Shown here: piece by piece, positions 7,035 through 14,488 of the stretch
How the letters are laid out: each line of letters starts with the position of its first letter
Numbering within the stretch: position 1 is the first letter of the stretch
NCBI GenBank assembly: GCA_937868205.1
Contig: CALMMC010000100.1
Coordinates: forward strand, 1 to 18,727
DNA length: 18,727 nucleotides
Direction of reading: 5' to 3'
From: JAAZPG01 sp012797375
GTDB lineage: Bacteria; Acidobacteriota; Aminicenantia; Aminicenantales; UBA4085
The notes under the pieces: model-generated
Database searches by the model: none
Seen by the model: only the letters and a program-made list of their open reading frames with translations
Told to the model about the DNA's origin: nothing
Translations under genes and position numbers: made by a program

Positions 7035-7682
7035 ATGAAGCGCTGCGTCGTCATCGGCCTGGGGATTTTCGGCCAAAACATCGTCCGCGAGATTTCGGAC
7101 AAGGGATTCGAGGTGATCGCCGTGGACAAGAACAAGGAGGCGGTGCAGCGGGTGCGCGACCTGGCCGGGAAAGCCATCGTCGCCGACGGAACCGACAAGG
7201 ACCTCATGGACCAGATCGGCATCCATGAGGACGACACGGTCATCATCTCTTTCGGCGACGACCTGGCCGCGGCGACCCTGATCACCTTGTACCTCAAGCA
7301 GCTGAAGGTCAAGTCGATCATCGTCAAGGCTCCCAACGAGGAGCACCAGATCATCCTGGAGAAAGTCGGGGCCACGGAAGTCATCCTTCCCGAGAAAGAG
7401 ATCGCCCACAAAGTGGCCCGCAGCCTGATCTCGCCCAACGTCTTCGACTATTTGCCGCTCTCCGAGGACTGCATGATCTTCGAGATGGCCCCCCCCGAGA
7501 GCTTTCTGGGGAAGACCATCGCCGAGCTGCAGCTTCGCTCGCTCTATAACGTCATGGTCATCGCCGTCAAGGACGTGCTGACCGACCAGGTCACCACCCT
7601 TCCGCCGGCCCACTTCGTGATCAAGGACGGCCAGGTGCTGGTCCTGGTCGGCAAGGAAGCCGACATCGAGAAGCTCCGCTGA
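7035..7682 (+). CDS. ktrA: Potassium uptake regulatory subunit KtrA (TrkA family, RCK domains)
   Basis: A 215-residue cytoplasmic protein forming the gating ring on KtrB. The N-terminal RCK domain is a Rossmann fold with GLGIFG at residues 8-13 and an acidic residue, Asp31, at the end of the second strand, as expected for NAD(H)/ATP/ADP binding. The C-terminal part from about residue 135 is an RCK_C domain (GKTIAELQLR, VLVLVGKEADIEKL). Length is typical of KtrA and shorter than the double-length E. coli TrkA. GGAGG at 7026-7030, five bases after which the ATG begins, is shared with the ktrB stop. In this family, nucleotide binding (and in some species c-di-AMP at RCK_C) controls channel opening; that control is known for the family, not shown here. 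Codon use matches ktrB. Confidence 0.93.
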   Translation: MKRCVVIGLGIFGQNIVREISDKGFEVIAVDKNKEAVQRVRDLAGKAIVADGTDKDLMDQIGIHEDDTVIISFGDDLAAATLITLYLKQLKVKSIIVKAPNEEHQIILEKVGATEVILPEKEIAHKVARSLISPNVFDYLPLSEDCMIFEMAPPESFLGKTIAELQLRSLYNVMVIAVKDVLTDQVTTLPPAHFVIKDGQVLVLVGKEADIEKLR

Positions 7683-7744
7683 GGCGGCGGCTGGCCTTTT
7701 CCCCCGCTTTGATGTATGGTTGAGCGATAAAACGTCAAAATCCC

Positions 7745-8209
7745 ATGCGTCCGACCGACTATCTCGATTCACAAGCGATCCTGCTCGATCTGCCCGCCTC
7801 CGACAAAGGAAGGGCTTTCTCCCTCATCGCCGACCGGCTGGCCGAAAGCCGTTTGATCACCGACCGCGGCCGGTTCCTGGACGATGTGCTCAAGCGCGAG
7901 CAGCAGGGCGGCACGGCCGTCGGCCGGGGATTGGCCATCCCCCACGCCCGCACGAGGGCCCTGGAGCGGATCGTCATGGCCATGGCCCGGCTGCGGCCCG
8001 CGGTCGACTTCGGCGCCGAAGACGGCGAGCCGGTCCGCCTGGTCTTCCTCCTCGGAGCCCCGGAGGACAAGGCCGGCGAATACCTCAAGGTCTTGGGGAA
8101 GCTCTCCAGGCTGCTGAAAGAAAACGGCCTGCGCAAGGAGCTTCTGAAAGCCGCCACGCCGGAGGCGGTTTTGGAGCTTCTGGAAGCGGCCGAATCCCAG
8201 TTGTCCTAA
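7745..8209 (+). CDS. PTS EIIA domain protein, PtsN/fructose type
   Basis: A 154-residue single-domain EIIA protein of the fructose/mannitol/PtsN class. The phosphorylated histidine is His67 in GLAIPHAR, and preceding residues (VLKREQQGGTAVGRG) follow the family pattern. In Proteobacteria EIIA-Ntr receives phosphate from NPr and controls potassium uptake, binding TrkA in E. coli. Its place 62 bases after ktrA suggests a similar link here, which is inference. No EI or HPr gene is in the window, and no sugar EIIB/EIIC domain is attached, favouring a regulatory role. The start has no clear ribosome binding site; the upstream gap contains GATAAA at 7726-7731, a possible -10, without a clear -35. 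It could also be a stray component of a sugar PTS. Confidence 0.85.
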   Translation: MRPTDYLDSQAILLDLPASDKGRAFSLIADRLAESRLITDRGRFLDDVLKREQQGGTAVGRGLAIPHARTRALERIVMAMARLRPAVDFGAEDGEPVRLVFLLGAPEDKAGEYLKVLGKLSRLLKENGLRKELLKAATPEAVLELLEAAESQLS

Positions 8210-8231
8210 GAGCGGAGCCGGACAGACAAGG

Positions 8232-8261
8232 TTTTCCCAAATCGTCCGACTCTGATAAAAT
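8232..8261 (+). promoter_or_regulatory. Weak candidate promoter for the SDR/PAP2 operon
   Basis: TAAAAT at 8256-8261 (five of six for -10) follows a poor -35, TTTTCC at 8232-8237, with 18 bases between. It is the most promoter-like stretch in the 82-base gap before the six-gene operon and gives a short leader. Confidence 0.3.
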
Positions 8262-8291
8262 CGCTTTCATCATGCGTTGTCAGGCGGCCGG

Positions 8292-9281
8292 ATGAAAGCG
8301 CTCGTCACCGGGGCGACGGGATTCATCGGCGGGCATCTTGTCGAGGCGCTGATCGCCCGCCGCGATGAAGCGTTCGTCCTGATCCGCCCCGGCGGCCGGG
8401 GGGCGGGATCGCTCCCTCCCGCGGCCGCTCTCGTCCGGGGCGATTACGGCGATCCGGACTCCCTGGCCCGGGCCGTTTCCGGCATGGACGTGGTTTTTCA
8501 CGCCGGCGGCCTGATCACCTCCCTGGACGAGGCGGCTTATGAAGCGGCCAACGTCCGGCCGACCCGGGCGCTTCTTTCCGCCTGCGCTTCCTCCGCCCCG
8601 GCTTTAAAGCGGTTCGTCTATGTCTCGAGCATCAGCGCGACCGGGCCTTCGCCGGCCGGCGGACGTCTCGACGAATCCGCTCCTCTCCGGCCCGTCTCCG
8701 GTTATGGCCGAAGCAAGGCCGCGGCCGAGGAAGCCGTCCGGTCGTTTTCCGGCCGCGTCCCCTGGACGATCCTTCGGCCGCCCAACGTCCTTGGCCCCAG
8801 GCAGAAGGAGCTGTTCAACTCCATTTCGCTGATCGGGAAGAGAATCAAGCCGCTGATGGGGGACCGGCGGCCGCGGACGAGCATCGCCGCCGTTTGGGAC
8901 GTCGTCCGGGCGCTCCTTCTTCTGGCCGATCATCCGGCGGCCGTCGGCCGGACCTATTTCGTCACGTCCGGCCGGCCGTATGCCTGGCGGGAAATCACGG
9001 ATGCGGTCGCGGCCGAGCTGGGCGTGCGGCGCGTCTATCTTCCGGTGCCTTATCCGGCGCAGAAGGCCGTCGGGGCCGTCTCCGAGCTGGCTGCCCGGAT
9101 CCGCGGCCGAGAGCCTCTTCTGACCCGGGAAGCGGTCGACGCCGCCTGGAAATACTCCTGGATTTACGACGATTCCCGCATCCGAAACGAGCTGGGCTTC
9201 GTCCCGGAATACGACCTGGCCGGAGCGATCCGGCGGACCGTGGCCTGGTATGCGGAGCGGGGATTGGCGAGGATCCGATGA
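8292..9281 (+). CDS. Extended SDR oxidoreductase/epimerase, first of three
   Basis: A 329-residue NAD(P)-dependent protein of the extended short-chain dehydrogenase family. The cofactor motif GATGFIGG is at residues 7-14, Ser112/113 lies in YVSSIS, and the catalytic pair is Tyr138 and Lys142 (YGRSK). The first residues begin the first Rossmann strand directly, so ATG 8292 is preferred over TTG 8277. It most resembles the 3-beta-hydroxysteroid dehydrogenase/dihydroflavonol reductase/UDP-sugar epimerase branch; the substrate cannot be read from sequence. Its stop overlaps the next start as ATGA, so it is coupled to a PAP2-like membrane enzyme. Arg codons favour CGG (22 against 7 CGC by hand count). 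Reduction or epimerisation of a lipid-linked or isoprenoid substrate is the guess from context. Confidence 0.88.
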   Translation: MKALVTGATGFIGGHLVEALIARRDEAFVLIRPGGRGAGSLPPAAALVRGDYGDPDSLARAVSGMDVVFHAGGLITSLDEAAYEAANVRPTRALLSACASSAPALKRFVYVSSISATGPSPAGGRLDESAPLRPVSGYGRSKAAAEEAVRSFSGRVPWTILRPPNVLGPRQKELFNSISLIGKRIKPLMGDRRPRTSIAAVWDVVRALLLLADHPAAVGRTYFVTSGRPYAWREITDAVAAELGVRRVYLPVPYPAQKAVGAVSELAARIRGREPLLTREAVDAAWKYSWIYDDSRIRNELGFVPEYDLAGAIRRTVAWYAERGLARIR

Positions 9282-10237
9282 ATGGAACGGACGGCCGCGG
9301 CCGCCTTCGGGGAAGCGCGATCGCCCGGCTCCACGGCCGGCGGATCCGCGTTTTCGGCTTCCCCCTTCAAATCACCGACGCCCTCGTCCTCGGCGGCCTG
9401 CTCGTCCAGGCGGCCTTGTTCCTTTTATTTTTCCGCCGCCTCGACCGGCCCCTTTTCCTGGCGGCGAAAAACGCCGGCCTGGCCGCCTTGTATCTTCTTT
9501 GCGTTTTCCTGCTTTCGAAAATCAAGGCGAGAGTCCCTTTCTTTCTCCTTCGCACCGCCTCGGTCCAGCTTCTGTTCGCGTATCTCTACGGCGCCACTCA
9601 TCCGCTTCAGTTGATGCTGATGCCGTGGCAGGACCGGCCCGTCCTGGCCGCCGAGCAGGCTTTCTTCGGGATCCAGCCGACCCTTTGGATGGAGCGGTTC
9701 GTCTCGCCTCCGCTGACCGAATGGCTGATGTTTTCCTACGTGATTTACCTGGTTATTTACCCCCTGGTGGCCGGGCTCGTCTTTTTCAAGCACGGCGAGG
9801 GAGCCCTGGAGGATTACCTTTTCACCTTGGGAATCGTCAACCTGGCCTGCGATCTCGGATTTATCCTCTTTCCCGTGGCCAGCCCGCTCTGGTACATGCC
9901 CGAGGCCTACGCCGTCCCGCTTCAAGGCGGCCTGTTCACGTTTCTCGGCGATTTCATCCGGGCCCACGCCCACCAGGCCGGCGGATCGATCCCCAGCCCC
10001 CATTGCGCCGTGGCCACGGTCATGTGGCTGACCGCCCGACGCTACGTCCGCCCCTGGTTCCATATCCTCGGCCCCGTCATCCTCAGCCTCTACGTCTCGA
10101 CCGTTTATTGCCGCTACCATTATGTCACCGACTCCGTCGCTGGCCTCGCCCTCGGGATTATTGCTATACTGGCGGCGCCGGGGATGGTCCGGGCCTGGAA
10201 CCGAAAGGCCGGCCGTCGATCCCAGGAAGCCGCATGA
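9278..10237 (+). CDS. PAP2-superfamily membrane enzyme, AUR1/inositol phosphorylceramide synthase-like
   Basis: A 319-residue protein with about six to eight membrane helices, the first near residues 33-50. The C-terminal catalytic region has two PAP2 signatures: GGSIPSPH with His242, and RYHYVTD with Arg279, His281 and Asp285 followed by SVAG. The pattern with a short SxH motif and H-x3-D fits the PAP2 subgroup that includes fungal AUR1 and related phospholipid head-group transferases; the classical first motif KxxxxxxRP was not found. These enzymes use a phospho-His intermediate at the outer face of the membrane to hydrolyse or transfer lipid phosphates. ATG 9278 overlaps the previous stop by four bases, and its own stop overlaps the next start in the same way. 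Whether it is a phosphatase or a transferase cannot be decided here. Confidence 0.8.
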   Translation: MNGTDGRGRLRGSAIARLHGRRIRVFGFPLQITDALVLGGLLVQAALFLLFFRRLDRPLFLAAKNAGLAALYLLCVFLLSKIKARVPFFLLRTASVQLLFAYLYGATHPLQLMLMPWQDRPVLAAEQAFFGIQPTLWMERFVSPPLTEWLMFSYVIYLVIYPLVAGLVFFKHGEGALEDYLFTLGIVNLACDLGFILFPVASPLWYMPEAYAVPLQGGLFTFLGDFIRAHAHQAGGSIPSPHCAVATVMWLTARRYVRPWFHILGPVILSLYVSTVYCRYHYVTDSVAGLALGIIAILAAPGMVRAWNRKAGRRSQEAA

Positions 10238-11235
10238 ACGCCGTTTTCATCACCGGGGCCAATGGATTCATCGGTTCCAACCTCTGCCGGCATTTTCTAG
10301 CGGCCGGCTGGAAGGTCTCCGGATTGGTCCGCCCGGCCTCCGATCTCCATCTTCTCGACGGGCTCGGCCTCGACCTGGTGCGGGGCGACCTTTGCGATTC
10401 GTCTTCCGTCCGGATCCCGGAGGACGCGGCCCATGTCATCCACGCCGCCTCGGTCGTTTCGGACGTGGCCGATGCGGACGCCTGCCGCTCCCATATCTTC
10501 GACCTGACGCGCAATCTCCTCGAGCTCCTTCGAAGGCGGACGGTTCCTCTCCGCCGGCTGGTCTATGTCTCCTCGGCCCTGACCCTCGGCTACGGGGCGA
10601 CGGACATCTCCGAGGATCGGCCGGGCGTTCCCGCGGAATTTCTTCCCTACACCCGCTTCAAGATCCTCTGCGAGCAGTATCTCCTCGACGAACACGCCCG
10701 GCGCGGGCTTCCGGTCGTCATTCTTCGTCCGGCCGATGTCGTCGGCCCCGGCGACCGGACGACCTCGGCCCGCTTGTTCCGCGAGGCGGAGCGGGGGCTG
10801 CCGCTCATCGTCGGCCGCGGCCGCCGTCGTTTCGGCCTCACGTTCGTCGGCAATCTTTGCCGGGCGGCCGAGGCGGCCCTCGTCCGCGACGGGGTCTGCG
10901 GCCGGGCTTACGCGGTGACCAACGGCGTCCTGCCGACGTGGGGCGAATATCTAGGGGCCGTGGCCGCCGGATTCGGAAAGAAGCAGAGAATTTATGTCCC
11001 TGCTTGGGCGGCTTTCGCCGCGGCCCGGGCGATGGAAGCCGTTCATAAAATCCGTCCGTCCTACGACCCGAAGCTGACGACTTACCGGATCCGGCGGGTG
11101 ACGACCGACACGACGTACGACATTTCCCGGACGCGGGACGAGTTGGGTTATGTCCCTGACGATGATTTCAGCCGCCAAGTCGCGGAAACCCTGGCCTGGT
11201 ATCGGGAGGAGAGAGCCCATGGCCATATCCGTTGA
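10234..11235 (+). CDS. Extended SDR oxidoreductase/epimerase, second of three
   Basis: A 333-residue extended SDR protein with cofactor motif GANGFIGS at residues 8-15, a YVSSA serine motif, and the catalytic Tyr139 and Lys143 (YTRFK). The region LRPADVVGPGD is the usual strand and loop after the active site. It is clearly related in fold to the SDRs before and after it, but the sequences have diverged and are not recent copies, so they probably act on different steps or substrates. Start and stop are coupled: ATGA overlap with the PAP2 gene and a 17-base overlap with the CPBP gene. A reductase acting on a 3-oxo or sugar-nucleotide substrate would be typical of the branch; the actual substrate is unknown. 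Confidence 0.88.
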   Translation: MNAVFITGANGFIGSNLCRHFLAAGWKVSGLVRPASDLHLLDGLGLDLVRGDLCDSSSVRIPEDAAHVIHAASVVSDVADADACRSHIFDLTRNLLELLRRRTVPLRRLVYVSSALTLGYGATDISEDRPGVPAEFLPYTRFKILCEQYLLDEHARRGLPVVILRPADVVGPGDRTTSARLFREAERGLPLIVGRGRRRFGLTFVGNLCRAAEAALVRDGVCGRAYAVTNGVLPTWGEYLGAVAAGFGKKQRIYVPAWAAFAAARAMEAVHKIRPSYDPKLTTYRIRRVTTDTTYDISRTRDELGYVPDDDFSRQVAETLAWYREERAHGHIR

Positions 11236-11926
11236 GACGAGCGCCTGGCCGGGAATTCTCCTGGCCTACGAGGCCGTGGCCCTGACCCTTCTTCAGACGG
11301 TTTTCAGCCGGAGACGGTTTTTGAAAAACGCCGCCGGCGGCGACCTGCCGGCGGTCCGGAGCTACTTTCTCGCGGTTTTCACCTTCGGCCTGGCCGTCCC
11401 GGTGACCGCGGTGTTCAGCCTGGCCGCCGATCCCGTCGCGGTCTTCCGCGCCTTGGGCTTGAGCGGCGGGAACGTCCGGCTGGGATGGATTCTGGCCGCC
11501 GCCGGGATCCCGACGGCTCTGGCCGCCGGAGCGGTCGGAGCCGGCGATCCGCGGCTCCGCGATTTCTATCCCTTCGCCAAAGACGCCTTGGCGGGCCGGC
11601 GGGCGTTCATCGGCTACGAGCTGGGTTACTTCCTTTTCTATTACACCGCCTGGGAATTCATCTTCCGCGGCGTCCTGTTTTTCCCCGTCGCGGCCTCAGC
11701 CGGCCTGCTTCCCGCCCTGGCCGTGTCGACGATCGCCTCGACCCTCTTTCATATCGGCCATCCGGAAACGGAGCTTTACGCCGCCCTCGGGGCGGGGTTC
11801 GTCTTCGGCCTGGCCGCCTGGGGAGCCGGATCTTTTCTTTACGTGATCCCGATCCACGCGGCCGTCGGGATCGCCACCGACGCCTTCATCTACCGGAGAG
11901 CGGCCCGGGAGCGCTCCTCCCGGTGA
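11219..11926 (+). CDS. CPBP/Rce1-like intramembrane protease family protein with variant active site
   Basis: A 235-residue protein with about seven to eight membrane helices. ATG 11219 follows GGGAGGA eight bases upstream. Family motifs are present: motif 1 appears as WEFIFRG (Glu146, Arg150), motif 2 as TLFHIGH (His178) and motif 3 as HAAVGIATD (His213, Asp221). The classical motif 1 is EExxxR; here the first Glu is Trp145. In the archaeal Rce1 structure that first Glu activates the water, so this protein may be inactive as a protease or use the remaining Glu. WE variants occur in other bacterial CPBP proteins. The start lies inside the preceding SDR and the stop overlaps the following GTG start, so it belongs to the operon. 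A role in processing or scaffolding a membrane partner is possible but not shown. Confidence 0.75.
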   Translation: MAISVETSAWPGILLAYEAVALTLLQTVFSRRRFLKNAAGGDLPAVRSYFLAVFTFGLAVPVTAVFSLAADPVAVFRALGLSGGNVRLGWILAAAGIPTALAAGAVGAGDPRLRDFYPFAKDALAGRRAFIGYELGYFLFYYTAWEFIFRGVLFFPVAASAGLLPALAVSTIASTLFHIGHPETELYAALGAGFVFGLAAWGAGSFLYVIPIHAAVGIATDAFIYRRAARERSSR

Positions 11927-12930
11927 GACTCCTCGTCACCGGGGCGACCGGATTCGTCGGAGCGGTCCTCGTTCCGCGCCTGTTGGATAAATACGGTCCG
12001 GCGGCGGTCTCGGCCTTAGTTCTTCCCGGGGACCGGATCCCGGACTCCTGGGCCGGACGGGGCGTCCGGATCCACGAGGGGGACATCGCCGACGCCGCGG
12101 CCGTCCGGGCCGCGGTCGCGGGCCGGACGCAGGTCGTCCACCTGGCCGGGGTGATTTCCTACTGGAAGGGCGACCGGGAAAGGCTGTTCCGGGTCAATCG
12201 CGACGGGGCTCGCGTCGTCGGCGAGGCCTGCCTGGAGACGGGCGTCCAACGCCTGGTTCACCTGTCCTCGGTGGGAGCGGTCGGATTTCACAAGAACGGC
12301 CGGCCGGCCGACGAGGAGACGCCGTACAATTGGCCGGATTCGATCCTTTACATGGCTTCCAAGCACGCCGGGGAGGAGGCCGTCGAGAAGCTTATCCGGA
12401 CGCGCGGCCTCCGGGCGGTCATCCTCAATCCCGCCTCGATCATGGGACCGGGCGACCATGATCCAAGGACGCCGCACAACCGCCTCTACGGGATGATCTC
12501 GCGCAGCCGGATCAGCGCCTCGTTTTCGGGCGGACTGGCCGTCGTCGACGTCCGGGATCTCGTCGATTTGATACTCGACGCCCTGGAGGGGAAGGGCCGG
12601 GACGGCGAGCGCTACCTGGCCGTCGGGGCTAATCTCTCCTATGCCGAGGTCATCCGGCTCATCGGCCGGGCTTGCGGCCGGGGAACCCGCCCCTTTCGGC
12701 TTCCCGCCGCCGTGATCGCGGCCGGCGGCGGCCTGGCCGAGGCGGCGGGAGCGCTGTCGCGGAAGCGGCCGCTTCTGACTTTCGCTTACGGCCGGCTGAG
12801 CGGCTGGCGCGCTTACTATGACAACGCCAAGAGCGTCCGCACGTTCGGACACGCGTATCGGCCCGTCGCCCAAACCGTCGCCGACGGCTGGGAATATTAC
12901 CGGCGGATCCACCGGAAAGAAAATCCATGA
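11923..12930 (+). CDS. Extended SDR oxidoreductase/epimerase, third of three (HpnA/dihydroflavonol reductase-like)
   Basis: A 335-residue extended SDR protein starting with GTG that overlaps the previous stop as GTGA. The cofactor motif GATGFVGA is at residues 7-14, the serine motif is HLSSVGAVG, and the catalytic pair is Tyr143 and Lys147 (YMASK). The VNRDGARVVGEACLETGVQRLVHLSS type of segment is like HpnA and dihydroflavonol-4-reductase-like proteins. HpnA genes sit in hopanoid clusters, but no squalene or hopanoid gene is seen here. It lies between a CPBP protein and an amino acid permease, with four-base overlaps on both sides. Substrate unknown; it may follow the other two SDRs in one pathway. 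Confidence 0.87.
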   Translation: MRLLVTGATGFVGAVLVPRLLDKYGPAAVSALVLPGDRIPDSWAGRGVRIHEGDIADAAAVRAAVAGRTQVVHLAGVISYWKGDRERLFRVNRDGARVVGEACLETGVQRLVHLSSVGAVGFHKNGRPADEETPYNWPDSILYMASKHAGEEAVEKLIRTRGLRAVILNPASIMGPGDHDPRTPHNRLYGMISRSRISASFSGGLAVVDVRDLVDLILDALEGKGRDGERYLAVGANLSYAEVIRLIGRACGRGTRPFRLPAAVIAAGGGLAEAAGALSRKRPLLTFAYGRLSGWRAYYDNAKSVRTFGHAYRPVAQTVADGWEYYRRIHRKENP

Positions 12931-14273
12931 ATCAAGCGTCGGCTCATAGCCTTCCCCGCGTCCTGGGCCTTGGGGACGTCATCGCCCTCGTCGTCGGCGG
13001 CATCATCGGTTCGGGGATCTTTCTCGTCCCCAAGGACATGGCCGCGGCCGTCGGCCACCCCCTCCTGATCCTGGCGGTCTGGGTCGCCGGGGGCGTCCTC
13101 AGCATGTTCGGCGCCCTGTCGTTCGGCGAGCTGGGCGCCTCGATGCCGGAAGCCGGCGGCGTTTATGTCTACCTCCGCGAGGCCTACGGCTCGGCGGTCG
13201 CCTTCCTCTTCGGCTGGACCCTGTTTTTGGTCATCGACACGGGGGCGATCGCCACCTTGGCCGTCGCCTTCTCCTCAAAGTACCTGCCTCATTTCTTCGC
13301 GATCTCGCCGGCCGGACAGAAGGCGGTCAGCATCCTCTTCATCCTCTTTTTGACGGTGATGAACTATATCGGCGTCCGCCGGGGGGCCGATTTGCAGAAC
13401 GTCCTGACGATCTTCAAGCTCGTTGCTTTAACCGCCGTCTGCGGAGCCATCTTCCTGTTCGCCGAGGGGGATACGGCTCATTTCGTCCGTTCCGGCGGAG
13501 CGGAGCCTTCCGGCGGCCTTCTCGGGACGTTCGGTGTCGCCCTGGTGGCCTCGCTCTGGGCCTACAAGGGCTGGGAGGCGGCGACGTACAGCGCCGGGGA
13601 GATGAGGAATCCCCAGAGAACGCTTCCCTGGGGCATCTTGATCAGTTGCGGGATCTGCGTCGTTTTTTACGTCGTCGCCCAGCTGGCCTATCTCTACGTC
13701 TTTCCGGCGGCCGAGATCGCCCATTCCGACCGGATCGCGGCCGAGGCGATGAACGCCGCCGTCGGCGGGCTCGGCGCCTCGATCATCTCGTTCATCATCT
13801 TGTTTTCCATCCTCGGGGCGGCCAACCAAAATTTCGTCTGCTCGCCGCGCGTCTACTATGCCATGGCCAAGGACGGCCTCCTGTTCCCGCAGCTGGCCGC
13901 CGTCCATTCGCGGTTCCTGACGCCCCACAACTCCATCCTCGCCCTGGCGGCCTGGAGCATCGTCCTGAGCTTGAGCGGGACGTTCGAGCAGCTGTTCACC
14001 TACGTCGTCTTCGGCCAGTGGCTCTTTTTCGGCCTGACGGTGGCCGCGGTCATCGTTCTCCGGCGGAAGCGTCCCGACCTGCCGCGTCCCTACCGGACCT
14101 GGGGATACCCGGTCACGCCTGTCGTCTTCATCCTGGCCTCCCTTTACATCGCCGTCAGCGCCCTGATCAGCCAGCCCGGCAAAGCCCTGGCCGGCCTGGG
14201 AATCATTCTCCTCGGCCTGCCGTTTTATTTCTTCGGCCGGAAGCGGGCGAAAAAACGAGTTGCCTCCCCGTAA
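12927..14273 (+). CDS. APC superfamily amino acid permease
   Basis: A 448-residue transporter with about twelve membrane helices. The N-terminal GGIIGSGIF is the unwound first-helix substrate-binding motif of the amino acid-polyamine-organocation superfamily, and FGELGASMPEAGGVYVYLREAYG follows in pieces typical of the LAT/serine-threonine exchanger branch. It moves an amino acid or similar compound across the cytoplasmic membrane, by exchange or proton symport. ATG 12927 overlaps the SDR stop as ATGA, so it is the last gene of the six-gene operon. A permease at the end of a lipid-like cassette could supply an amino acid head group, for example serine; that is speculation. The stop codon sits between two short GGGG/CCCC pairings. 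Confidence 0.9.
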   Translation: MNQASAHSLPRVLGLGDVIALVVGGIIGSGIFLVPKDMAAAVGHPLLILAVWVAGGVLSMFGALSFGELGASMPEAGGVYVYLREAYGSAVAFLFGWTLFLVIDTGAIATLAVAFSSKYLPHFFAISPAGQKAVSILFILFLTVMNYIGVRRGADLQNVLTIFKLVALTAVCGAIFLFAEGDTAHFVRSGGAEPSGGLLGTFGVALVASLWAYKGWEAATYSAGEMRNPQRTLPWGILISCGICVVFYVVAQLAYLYVFPAAEIAHSDRIAAEAMNAAVGGLGASIISFIILFSILGAANQNFVCSPRVYYAMAKDGLLFPQLAAVHSRFLTPHNSILALAAWSIVLSLSGTFEQLFTYVVFGQWLFFGLTVAAVIVLRRKRPDLPRPYRTWGYPVTPVVFILASLYIAVSALISQPGKALAGLGIILLGLPFYFFGRKRAKKRVASP

Positions 14274-14488
14274 AAGGGGCTATCCCCTCAATCTCCGGGT
14301 TCCAGCGGTTTTCAGCTTCAAATCCGCCGTCAAGGCGATGTCACCGGGCGGAGCTCGACGCGCGGCGCCTCTCCGCCCAGCGGATCGATCGGTCTTCCGC
14401 TCGAGGGAGTCTCTTCATCGAAAACCTTGATTTTTTTTCTTGAATGGCTTAATTTCCTTTTGTATCGACGGGAAAGGAGAGATTGACC
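14274..14488 (+). other. Intergenic region with hairpins and a T-rich stretch
   Basis: The 215-base gap contains CCCC (14266-14269), GGGG (14276-14279) and CCCC (14284-14287), two competing four-pair hairpins around the permease stop. There is also a perfect eight-base inverted repeat, GGGCGGAG (14346-14353) and CTCCGCCC (14371-14378). A run of eight T at 14431-14438 is over 50 bases further on, so no ordinary intrinsic terminator is formed. The 3' half is AT-rich and probably holds the promoter of the next gene. Confidence 0.5.
14427..14455 (+). promoter_or_regulatory. Candidate promoter for the coiled-coil lipoprotein gene
   Basis: TTGATT at 14427-14432 and TAATTT at 14450-14455 are 17 bases apart in an AT-rich stretch. 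TTGAAT at 14440 with TATCGA at 14463 is an alternative pair with the same spacing. Both are only partial matches. Confidence 0.3.

Noticed and set aside
9250..10233. Upstream extension of the second SDR frame through the PAP2 gene
   Set aside because: The extension is Pro/Arg-rich out-of-frame translation of the PAP2 gene; the SDR fold starts at ATG 10234 with an ATGA overlap.
8292..12930. Three SDR genes as recent tandem duplicates
   Set aside because: They share only the fold motifs; active-site surroundings (YGRSK, YTRFK, YMASK) and loops differ throughout, so duplication, if any, is old.
14431..14438. Run of eight T as an intrinsic terminator of the permease operon
   Set aside because: The nearest strong hairpin (14346-14378) ends more than 50 bases before it, and no GC-rich stem directly precedes the T-run.
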